From positions 1 to 6,539 of the forward strand of contig JAGWTL010000169.1 in assembly GCA_028869035.1 (NCBI GenBank): a stretch of 6,539 bases of DNA, written 5' to 3'. Both the position numbers and the translations under genes were made by a program. The notes beneath the pieces were generated by a model, which made no database searches, was not told the origin of the DNA, and saw only the letters and a program-made list of their open reading frames with translations. Below are positions 1 through 5,252 of the stretch, piece after piece. This DNA is from Burkholderiales bacterium. Lineage in GTDB: Bacteria > Pseudomonadota > Gammaproteobacteria > Burkholderiales > Burkholderiaceae_C. Positions within the stretch are counted from its first letter, which is position 1; each line of letters starts with the position of its first letter.

Positions 1-126
1 GCCCCGGAGCCCGGCGAGAGCCTGCAGGAGGCCGAGAGCGAGCTGGGCATCGCCGACTGGATCGACCCTGAAACCGGCGAACCCGCCGAGGGGATGTCAC
101 CCCCGCACCTGGACAACGACTATTGA
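1..126 (+). CDS. C-terminal end of an unrecognised protein (partial)
   Basis: Frame 1 is open from the first base to a TGA at 124-126 and gives the last 41 residues of a protein whose start lies outside the window. The tail is very acidic and proline-rich, with the stretch ELGIADWIDPETGEPAEG and the end PPHLDNDY. There is no hydrophobic segment, cysteine or recognisable domain in what is visible. Codon use with G or C in most third positions supports real coding. I do not recognise the family. It ends 25 bp before the palindrome at 151-200 and converges on the SirB2-family gene. Calling it coding is fairly safe; a function cannot be given. Confidence 0.6.
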   Translation, partial: APEPGESLQEAESELGIADWIDPETGEPAEGMSPPHLDNDY

Positions 127-150
127 TGTTTTCGTAATTCAAGACATATC

Positions 151-200
151 CCGTTCGGGCTGAGCCTGTCGAAGCCCTTCGACAGGCTCAGGGCGAACGG
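151..200. repeat. REP-like palindrome between convergent genes
   Basis: Two 24-base arms, 151-174 and 177-200, are reverse complements except for two adjacent positions (158-159 against 192-193), with a 2-base loop (CC). The core CTGAGCCTGTCGAAG followed by its inverse resembles a palindromic repeat dispersed through many Comamonadaceae genomes (family knowledge, not searched here). It sits between the stop at 126 and the convergent stop at 233, a common place for such elements, where the hairpin could end or protect transcripts from either side. No T-tract follows either arm, so it is not a classical intrinsic terminator. A diverged copy lies inside tsaE at 2215-2272. Confidence 0.85.
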
Positions 201-232
201 ATGTGGGGTGCTTGTCATGATTTATGAAATCC

Positions 233-637
233 TCAATAGAACCTGGCGAACACGCCCCAGGGCGAGTGGGTCAGCGCCACCGAGACCATGAAACCGTAGC
301 AGGCCAGCGCGCCGATGTAGCACAGCGCCCTGGCCTCCCGCTGGCGCGCGTATTTGAGCGTCAGCATGCCCAGCCCGATGTAGAGCAGCAGCACGGCCAG
401 CTTGATCTGCAGCCAGTGCGTGACCAGGGGGTTGAGACGCAGCTCCCACAGCAGCCTCAGGGCCGCGGCGAGCAGGCCGGTGTCGACGATGGCGCTGAGC
501 CGGCCCAGCATGGGGTGCAGGGGCCAGCGCTGGCGGGCCAGCACGGCGGCGCCGCGCACCGCGAACAGGGCGCCGCTGCTGAAGGCCAGGCCCATGTGCA
601 GATGGCGCAGGGCGGGGTAGTGGACGATCCAATCCAT
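233..637 (-). CDS. SirB2-family inner-membrane protein
   Basis: 134 residues, close to the usual ~130 of the SirB2 family (YchQ in E. coli). Four hydrophobic segments are visible at about residues 15-35, 47-65, 76-95 and 103-122, so the whole protein is membrane-embedded. Family-like features are His12/His14 before the first helix, the FAVRGA segment (25-30), LHPMLGRLS (40-48) with Asp52 in helix 2, and WLQIKL (75-80) leading into helix 3. The name comes from an early link to Salmonella invasion-gene expression; the biochemical role is unknown. The ATG at 637 lies 21 bp after the amiC stop, so it is probably the last gene of a tsaE-amiC-sirB2 unit. No convincing ribosome-binding site is seen. 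In many betaproteobacteria I would expect mutL after amiC; it is not here. Confidence 0.85.
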   Translation of the reverse strand: MDWIVHYPALRHLHMGLAFSSGALFAVRGAAVLARQRWPLHPMLGRLSAIVDTGLLAAALRLLWELRLNPLVTHWLQIKLAVLLLYIGLGMLTLKYARQREARALCYIGALACYGFMVSVALTHSPWGVFARFY

Positions 638-658
638 GCGTGCAGGCGGCTGCGGGTA

Positions 659-1960
659 CTAGACGCTGCGGTTGCGCGCCAGCGGCGGGTTCCTGGCGAA
701 GTAGCCTTCGATGCCACGCATCAGCGCGTCGGCCAGTTGCTTCTGGTAACGCTCGCTGTTGAGCTTGGCTTCTTCTTCGGGGTTGCTGATGAAGGCGGCT
801 TCCACCAGCACGCTGGGGATGTCGGGGGCCTTGAGCACGGCAAAACCGGCCTGCTCCACGCGGGGCTTGTGCAGCTTGCCCACCCGGCCGATCTCCTGCA
901 GCAGGGTGCCGCCGAGCTGCAGGCTGTCCCTGATCTGCGCGCTGGTGCTCATGTCCAGCAGGGCGCGTTGCACCTGGGCGTCCCTGGCCTGCACGTTGAT
1001 GCCGCCGATCTGGTCGGCCTTGTTTTCCTTGGCCGCCATCCAGCGTGCGGCGCTCGACGAGGCCCCGCCGTGGCTCAGCGCGAACACGCTGGCGCCCTGC
1101 GGGCGCGGGGTGTAGAAAGCGTCGGCGTGGATGCTCACGAACAGATCGGCCTGCACCTGGCGTGCTTTCTGCACGCGCACATGCAGGGGCACGAAGAAGT
1201 CGCCTTCGCGTGTGAGGTAGGCGCGCAGGGTATGGCCGTTGATGCTGCTGCTGCTGTTGATGCGGTCGCGCAGGTGGTGCGCCAGGCGCAGCACCACATC
1301 CTTCTCGCGCGTGCCGTTGCGGCCGATGGCGCCCGGGTCCTCGCCGCCGTGGCCGGGGTCGAGCGCGATGATGATGAGGCGGTCGGTCTGGTTGCCGACG
1401 CCGCCGCGCGCGGGCAGGGCGGGCGCCGGGGGGGTGTCGGCGTGGCGCGCGATCAGATCGCCCAGCGGATCAAGTGCCGAAGCGGGCGGGCTGGCCACCT
1501 GGGGTCCCAGATGCCGGGCGATCAGCTGGGCCAGGGGGTCGGGCGGGGTGGTGGGGTAGAGGTCGAAGACCAGGCGGTGCTGGTAGGGCTCGATGGGCTT
1601 GAGCGTGAAGACCTGGGGTTTGATGGCCTGCTTGAGGTCGATCACCAGGCGCACCACATCCGGGGCGTACTGCCCCACGCGGATGCCGGCGATGTTGGGG
1701 TCCTCGGGCAGCACCTTGGCCACCAGCTCGCGCAGGGCCGGGTTGAGATCGATCCCCTCGATGTCCACGGCCAGGCGTGGCGGCTGGCCTATGAAGGTCT
1801 GCCTGGCCTTGAGCGCGGTGTCCGATTCCAGCGTGACGCGTGAGTAGTCCTCGGCCGGCCAGACCCGCACGGCCACGATGGCCGCGCCGTGCGCGATATG
1901 GGCACGGCCCAGCAGCAGCACCAGGGTGCCGGTCTGCAGCAGTTCGCGCCGCTGGATCAT
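659..1960 (-). CDS. amiC: N-acetylmuramoyl-L-alanine amidase, AmiC type, Tat-exported
   Basis: 433 residues. This family of periplasmic zinc amidases cuts the bond between MurNAc and L-Ala of the peptide stem and separates daughter-cell walls at division, normally under control of an EnvC/NlpD-type LytM activator. The N-terminus has a twin-arginine signal (QRRELLQ, residues 3-9, then a hydrophobic stretch to about 27, probable cleavage near AHGAA). An AMIN domain spans about 28-135 and a Pro/Ala-rich linker about 136-192. The Amidase_3 domain (about 195-425) carries expected zinc ligands H204 (DPGHGG), E219 (REKD) and H278 (SIHAD), and catalytic E387 (LVEAAFISN). The linker repeats a DPLxxLIARH motif at 141-150 and 164-173. 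The start ATG (1960) overlaps the tsaE stop as ATGA, so translation is probably coupled. The Tat-like signal and AMIN domain favour AmiC over AmiA (which lacks AMIN). Confidence 0.95.
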   Translation of the reverse strand: MIQRRELLQTGTLVLLLGRAHIAHGAAIVAVRVWPAEDYSRVTLESDTALKARQTFIGQPPRLAVDIEGIDLNPALRELVAKVLPEDPNIAGIRVGQYAPDVVRLVIDLKQAIKPQVFTLKPIEPYQHRLVFDLYPTTPPDPLAQLIARHLGPQVASPPASALDPLGDLIARHADTPPAPALPARGGVGNQTDRLIIIALDPGHGGEDPGAIGRNGTREKDVVLRLAHHLRDRINSSSSINGHTLRAYLTREGDFFVPLHVRVQKARQVQADLFVSIHADAFYTPRPQGASVFALSHGGASSSAARWMAAKENKADQIGGINVQARDAQVQRALLDMSTSAQIRDSLQLGGTLLQEIGRVGKLHKPRVEQAGFAVLKAPDIPSVLVEAAFISNPEEEAKLNSERYQKQLADALMRGIEGYFARNPPLARNRSV

Positions 1961-2520
1961 GCCTGCACCTCGCGCAGGCCCTGCAGCAGCGCGGCACCCG
2001 TGGGCGTGCGTGCCGTCAATGTGGCCAGGCGTGATTCGTCGGCCTGCACCTGCAGTTCGATGGCGAGGTCCGGCGCGGGCAGCAGGCCGGCGGCTTTCTC
2101 GGGCCATTCAGCCAGCTTGAGGCCGGGGCTGGCGAAGAGGTCGCGAAAGCCAGCGTCCTCCCATTCGCGCGGGTCGCTGAAGCGGTAGAAGTCGAAGTGC
2201 CAGATGTTCAACACCGTTCGCCCTGAGCCGGTCGTTGGGCGGCTCCCGGCTTCGACAGGCTCGGCCGGAACGGGGACAAGAACCTCATACGGCTCGACCA
2301 CGGCATAGGTGGGGCTCTTGATGCGGCCCGGCACGCCCAGGGCCCGCAGCAGGTGGCGCACCAGGGTGGTCTTGCCGGCGCCCAGGTTGCCCTGCAGTTC
2401 GATCAGGGCGTTGCGCAGGGACGGCTGCGCCGCCAGCACGGCGGCCAGGACCTGCGTGGCGGACTCGTCAGACAGGACGCGGGTTTCTACAATGGCTTCG
2501 TGACGTTCAGCAGCAGTCAA
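1957..2520 (-). CDS. tsaE: tRNA threonylcarbamoyladenosine biosynthesis ATPase TsaE, with in-frame palindrome insertion
   Basis: 187 residues from the chosen TTG. TsaE is the ATPase partner of TsaD/TsaB in making t6A at position 37 of ANN-decoding tRNAs, in the cytoplasm. Visible motifs are Walker A GNLGAGKTT (44-52), KSPTYAVVEPY (68-78), HFDFYR (108-113, with the metal-binding Asp110) and EWP (138-140). In E. coli TsaE about 8 residues separate EPY from HFD; here there are 29. The extra 21 or so (83-103) are encoded by a REP-like palindrome, and the frame stays open through it. Start choice: the frame is open far upstream, but homology begins near ETRVLSDES (12-20). TTG at 2520 has GGGA 6 bases upstream; an ATT at 2493 is the only closer candidate. 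The start therefore probably overlaps the divergent queG start. The stop overlaps the amiC start. Identity is certain; start and tolerance of the insert are not. Confidence 0.93.
   Translation of the reverse strand: MTAAERHEAIVETRVLSDESATQVLAAVLAAQPSLRNALIELQGNLGAGKTTLVRHLLRALGVPGRIKSPTYAVVEPYEVLVPVPAEPVEAGSRPTTGSGRTVLNIWHFDFYRFSDPREWEDAGFRDLFASPGLKLAEWPEKAAGLLPAPDLAIELQVQADESRLATLTARTPTGAALLQGLREVQA
2215..2272. repeat. Diverged REP-like palindrome inside the tsaE coding region
   Basis: Arms 2215-2234 and 2253-2272 match as reverse complements at 15 of 20 positions, with an 18-base loop that contains a smaller GGG/CCC inverted pair. The arms share the GTTCGCCCTGAGCC and TTCGACAGGCTC blocks with the palindrome at 151-200, so the two are copies of one family, this one longer in the loop and more degenerate. 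Read on the minus strand it encodes PAEPVEAGSRPTTGSGRT (TsaE residues 85-102) without a stop. The extra segment compared with a normal TsaE is about 63 bases, a multiple of three. Confidence 0.8.
2465..2493 (+). promoter_or_regulatory. Candidate sigma-70 promoter of queG
   Basis: A -10-like TACAAT (2488-2493, 5 of 6 to consensus) lies 17 bp after a -35-like TCGTCA (2465-2470, 4 of 6). Transcription would be expected to start about 7 bases after the -10 box, at or next to 2500, the first base of the queG GTG. That would give a leaderless mRNA, in line with the missing Shine-Dalgarno sequence. The promoter lies wholly within the tsaE coding region. Motif inspection only. Confidence 0.5.
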
Positions 2521-3591
2521 TTCATTTCCCGGATACGGGCCTGGGCCCGTGAACTCGGATTTTCCCAAATCGGCGTGGCCGGTGTCGATTTGTCGTCCGC
2601 AGAAGAGGGTTTGCGCGCCTGGTTGTCGCGTGGTTTCCACGGTGAGATGGCTTATATGGCCACCCACGGTCTTAAACGTGCCCGCCCGGCCGAACTGGTG
2701 CCGGGAACGGTGAGCGTGATCACCGTGCGCATGGACTACCTGCCGGCGAGCAGGCCCGAGGGCTGGCAGGCCATCGAGTTCGAGCGCCTGCAGCGCCCCA
2801 GGGAGGGCGTCGTCTCGCTCTACGCCCGGGGCCGCGACTACCACAAGGTCCTGCGCGCGCGCCTGCAGCAGCTGGCCGAGCGCATGGCCACTGAGACCGG
2901 GCCCTTCGGCCACCGCGTCTTCACCGACTCGGCCCCGGTGCTGGAAGCGGAACTTGCCGCGCGCAGCGGCCAGGGATGGCGCGGCAAGCACACCCTGGTG
3001 CTCAACCGCGAAGCGGGCTCCATGTTCTTCCTGGGCGAGATCTATGTGGACATCGCCCTGCCGGCCAGCGAGCCCACCAGCAACCATTGCGGCAGCTGTG
3101 AGGCCTGCATCACGGTCTGCCCCACGCAGGCCATCCTGGGCCCGGGCCGGCTCGATGCGCGCCGTTGCATCTCCTACCTGACCATCGAGCACGCCGGCCC
3201 CATCCCGGTGGAACTTCGCCCGCTTGTGGGCAACCGCATCTACGGCTGCGACGACTGCCAGCTCATCTGCCCCTGGAACAAGTACGCGCAGCGCAGTCCC
3301 CTGCCGGACTTCACGCCGCGTCCCGGCATGGGCGGGGGCGATCTGCTGGAGCTGCTGGCCTGGAGCGAGGCCGAGTTCCTGCGCCGCACCGAAGGCAGCC
3401 CGATCCGGCGCATCGGCCATGAGCGCTGGGTGCGCAACATCGTGGTGGCCCTGGGAAATGCCTTGCGCACGCTGCATGACCCTGCGATAGTCGTGGCACT
3501 GCAGCGGCAGCTGGGGCAGGGCAGCGCCCTGGTGCGAGAACACGCGGCCTGGGCCCTGGCCCAGCAGCCGCAACCGCAGGCCCCCGCTTGA
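2500..3591 (+). CDS. queG: Epoxyqueuosine reductase QueG
   Basis: 363 residues. QueG is the cytoplasmic cobalamin- and iron-sulfur-dependent enzyme that reduces epoxyqueuosine to queuosine in the wobble position of GUN-anticodon tRNAs. The N-terminal DUF1730 part has HGEMAYM (47-53), RARPAELVPGT (60-70) and the YARGRDYHK motif (108-116). Asp143 in FTDSAP is the expected general acid. The ferredoxin-like part carries CxxCxxCxxxCP with C197, C200, C203 and C207, then C223, C250, C253 and C257, which is the full set for two [4Fe-4S] clusters. A HEAT-like C-terminus follows (about 280-356). Start choice: GTG at 2500 puts the N-terminus (about 11 residues before RIRAWARELGF) in line with E. coli QueG. 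An in-frame ATG at 2353 would add 49 residues antisense to tsaE that do not belong to the family. No Shine-Dalgarno sequence precedes the GTG, and a -10-like box suggests leaderless expression. Confidence 0.95.
   Translation: MTFSSSQFISRIRAWARELGFSQIGVAGVDLSSAEEGLRAWLSRGFHGEMAYMATHGLKRARPAELVPGTVSVITVRMDYLPASRPEGWQAIEFERLQRPREGVVSLYARGRDYHKVLRARLQQLAERMATETGPFGHRVFTDSAPVLEAELAARSGQGWRGKHTLVLNREAGSMFFLGEIYVDIALPASEPTSNHCGSCEACITVCPTQAILGPGRLDARRCISYLTIEHAGPIPVELRPLVGNRIYGCDDCQLICPWNKYAQRSPLPDFTPRPGMGGGDLLELLAWSEAEFLRRTEGSPIRRIGHERWVRNIVVALGNALRTLHDPAIVVALQRQLGQGSALVREHAAWALAQQPQPQAPA
2559..2588 (-). promoter_or_regulatory. Weak candidate promoter of the tsaE-amiC-sirB2 unit
   Basis: On the minus strand, TCGACA (2588-2583, 5 of 6 to the -35 consensus) is followed after 18 bp by GAAAAT (2564-2559, 4 of 6 to the -10 consensus). 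The predicted start near 2552 would leave a leader of about 30 bases before the TTG at 2520, including the GGGA at 2530-2527. It lies inside the queG coding sequence. Such matches arise by chance, so this is a suggestion. Confidence 0.3.
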
Positions 3592-3607
3592 GTGACGGAG
3601 TCGGAAC

Positions 3608-4201
3608 ATGACCATGCAATACACCTACGTCTCGCCCCAGTTGCCGGAAAACAAGATGCGCATGTACCCGACGAAGGTGATCAACATCATCGGCGGGCCA
3701 GGCTGCGAAAAGTCGCTGTTCACTGCCGCCATCATCCTGTACCTGCACCTGCACCACAAGACGGTGGAACTGATACCGGACTACGCCAAATCGCTGGTGT
3801 GGCAAAAAGACTACGAGGCCCTGCGCAACCAGTACAAGATCGCGCAGGAGCAGTTCCACATGCTGGAGCTGCTCGACGGCCAGGTGCAGTTCCTGGTCGG
3901 CGAATGCTCGCTGCCGCAGGTCCTCTACTACAACGAGTTCTATCCCGACAACATCTGCGACACGGGCAAGACCCGCAAGCAGATCCTGGACTGGTACAAG
4001 CAGCACAACAACATCAACATCTTGGTCGAGCGCGGCGAGCGCAAGTACATTCGCACCGGACGTTTTCAGGACGAGGAACAGGCCAGGGAAGTGGACCGCG
4101 GCATGCGCGCCCTCTTGCGCCGCGAGGGCATCCCCTTTACCCCGCTCAAGCCCGAGGTTCAGACCATCCACGAATTCGCGGCCACGCTGCTCAAGGACTG
4201 A
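3608..4201 (+). CDS. P-loop NTPase-like protein with altered Walker motifs, function unknown
   Basis: 197 residues. A GGAG at 3597-3600 sits 7 bases before the ATG; a second ATG two codons later is possible. The stop of queG is 16 bp upstream, so the two may be cotranscribed. The fold looks like a small P-loop ATPase or nucleoside-kinase-like protein: strand VINIIGGPGCEKS (24-36), then ELIPDYAKSLVWQKD (54-68), strand FLVGECSLPQVLYYN (95-109), YPDNICD (112-118), strand INILVER (136-142) and an Arg-rich lid-like stretch GERKYIRTGRFQDE (143-156). The classical GxxxxGK[ST] has Glu34 in place of the second Gly; Lys35 and Ser36 are kept. The Walker B-like position usually written as D-[ST]-P is E99-C-S. 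GC is about 60 % against about 70 % in queG. Related proteins are known to me from phages and bacteria as AAA-family ATP-binding proteins without a firm role. It may be an enzyme with relaxed motifs, a nucleotide binder, or inactive. Confidence 0.8.
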   Translation: MTMQYTYVSPQLPENKMRMYPTKVINIIGGPGCEKSLFTAAIILYLHLHHKTVELIPDYAKSLVWQKDYEALRNQYKIAQEQFHMLELLDGQVQFLVGECSLPQVLYYNEFYPDNICDTGKTRKQILDWYKQHNNINILVERGERKYIRTGRFQDEEQAREVDRGMRALLRREGIPFTPLKPEVQTIHEFAATLLKD

Positions 4202-4217
4202 GCGGCCGTTTGCTCAG
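4198..4217. terminator. Short inverted repeat across two convergent stop codons
   Basis: CTGAGC (4198-4203) and GCTCAG (4212-4217) form a perfect 6-bp stem with an 8-base loop. Each arm contains one of the two stop codons: TGA of the P-loop gene (4199-4201) and TGA of the AEC gene (complement of 4214-4216). It could slow transcription from both sides, but the stem is short and there is no T-tract. Part of the symmetry could come simply from two facing TGA codons. Confidence 0.3.
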
Positions 4218-5119
4218 CGCAGCACACCCAGCGCAAAGGACAGGCTCACCACACCCAGCAGGGTGGACAGGGTGACCAGGCCGGCCACATAAGCCCCGTC
4301 GTAGCCCATGCGCGCGGCCAGCACATAACAGCTGGAGGCCGTAGGCAGGGCCGAGAAGGCCAGCAGGATGGTGGTCTGCACCGGCGACAGGCCGAAGGCC
4401 CGGGACAGGCCCAGGGCGACCAGCGGCAGCAGCAGGTGCTTGATGGCCAGTACGGCCACGGCCAGCGCCTTGCCCCGGCCCAGGCTGGAGAAACGCAGGC
4501 CGGCGCCCGCCGCCATCAGGCCCAGCGCCAGCGAGGCGCCGCCGATGCGGCTGAGTGTGGGATCGGCCCAGACCGGCACCCGGAAACCCAGCACATTGGC
4601 GATCAGCCCCGACACGGTGGCGACGATCAGCGGGTTGCGCAGCAGTTCGCGGCCCACGCTGCGTTGCGCGTGGCGCGCCATGGGCCAGACCGCGCCCACG
4701 TTGAACAGCGGCACACAGGAGCCGATCAGCACCGCCAGCAGCAGCAGGCCTTCGGGGCCGGCCAGGCGGTCCGCCAGGGCCAGGCCGATGAAGGAGTTGA
4801 AGCGGAAGGCCACCTGTGCGCTGGCCGCGTGCATGCGTGTGTCGACGTGGCGGCCGATGAGGGGCAGGAAGGGCAGGGCATAGGACAGGGCGATGCCGAT
4901 GACGCCCATGGTCAGCGCGGCGCCGATCAGGCTGGAGGCAGCACCCAGGTCCAGCGGGCTGCGCACGATGCTGTGGAACAGCAGCACCGGGAAGAGAAAG
5001 TAATAGACCAGGATCTCGACCTGGTCCCAGACCGGGCGGTTCAGCGCCGTGTAGCGGCAGACCAGATAACCGCACAGGATCAGGGAGAAATCGGGGAAGA
5101 GCAACTGGGCGTAGTTCAC
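4214..5119 (-). CDS. AEC-family (auxin efflux carrier-like) transporter
   Basis: 301 residues, typical for the AEC/Mem_trans family (about 300-320), whose bacterial members are often tied to malonate, malate or other carboxylates, as MdcF. Hydrophobic segments run through the whole length (about 9-10 by eye, for example 7-25, 35-50, 62-86, 122-143, 163-180, 192-208, 217-236, 248-268, 277-298). Family-like motifs are YYFLFPVLLFHS (39-50), RFNSFIGLAL (106-115), LLRNPLIVATVSGLIAN (159-175) and ALPTASSCYVLAARMGYD (257-274). The start is a GTG at 5119; no other ATG, GTG or TTG lies close upstream in frame. No Shine-Dalgarno sequence is seen, and a TGGTATTCT box ends 7 bases before the GTG. It is divergent from the Bug-family gene. 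The substrate cannot be read from the sequence. Confidence 0.9.
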   Translation of the reverse strand: MNYAQLLFPDFSLILCGYLVCRYTALNRPVWDQVEILVYYFLFPVLLFHSIVRSPLDLGAASSLIGAALTMGVIGIALSYALPFLPLIGRHVDTRMHAASAQVAFRFNSFIGLALADRLAGPEGLLLLAVLIGSCVPLFNVGAVWPMARHAQRSVGRELLRNPLIVATVSGLIANVLGFRVPVWADPTLSRIGGASLALGLMAAGAGLRFSSLGRGKALAVAVLAIKHLLLPLVALGLSRAFGLSPVQTTILLAFSALPTASSCYVLAARMGYDGAYVAGLVTLSTLLGVVSLSFALGVLR

Positions 5120-5125
5120 AGGGCA

Positions 5126-5134
5126 AGAATACCA
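5126..5134 (-). promoter_or_regulatory. Candidate extended -10 element of the AEC gene
   Basis: On the minus strand TGGTATTCT (5134-5126) fits the extended -10 pattern TGnTATAAT, with two mismatches in the hexamer. No -35 match is seen at the usual distance (GCCCTC), which extended -10 promoters can do without. The predicted first transcribed base would be at or next to 5119, the G of the GTG start, giving a leaderless mRNA. Confidence 0.35.
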
Positions 5135-5188
5135 GCGAAGCCCGCCCCGAGGGCGCTTGCAGGGGCCATCATGTACGTGGATACCCGA

Positions 5189-5218
5189 CTAACCTCCGGC
5201 CCCTGGCGGGCCTAGAAT
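5189..5218 (+). promoter_or_regulatory. Candidate promoter of the Bug-family gene
   Basis: TAGAAT at 5213-5218 matches the -10 consensus at 5 of 6 positions. The best -35 18 bp upstream is weak (CTAACC, 5189-5194, 3 of 6). The start would be near 5225, leaving about 28 leader bases that contain the AGGAG at 5239-5243. The rest of the 133-bp region between the two divergent genes shows no clear operator. Confidence 0.4.
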
Positions 5219-5252
5219 CCTCCATCCCTTACTGGTTCAGGAGACCCTTACC

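Noticed and set aside
127..232. Possible small gene or RNA between the first stop codon and the SirB2-family stop.
   Set aside because: The space is almost filled by the palindrome, and no start codon with a ribosome-binding site and a useful frame is present.
224..1843. Plus-strand open frame of 539 codons antisense to amiC and the SirB2-family gene.
   Set aside because: The opposite strand encodes a complete amidase with all catalytic residues. Long antisense frames are expected in about 70 % GC coding DNA, and the predicted product is low-complexity with no family features.
2353..2499. An in-frame ATG at 2353 that would lengthen QueG by 49 residues.
   Set aside because: The added part is antisense to the TsaE P-loop region, is unlike QueG N-termini, and would place the start inside tsaE. 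GTG at 2500 aligns with E. coli QueG.
2521..3624. The tsaE frame stays open far upstream on the minus strand, which could suggest a 555-residue fusion protein.
   Set aside because: The extension is antisense to the full-length, motif-complete queG and has no recognisable domain. TsaE homology begins only near residue 12 of the chosen start.
4191..5126. A second minus-strand frame of 311 codons with an ATG start covering the AEC gene.
   Set aside because: The product is Pro/Gly/Arg-rich with no membrane segments, while the 4214-5119 frame gives a typical AEC carrier with family motifs.
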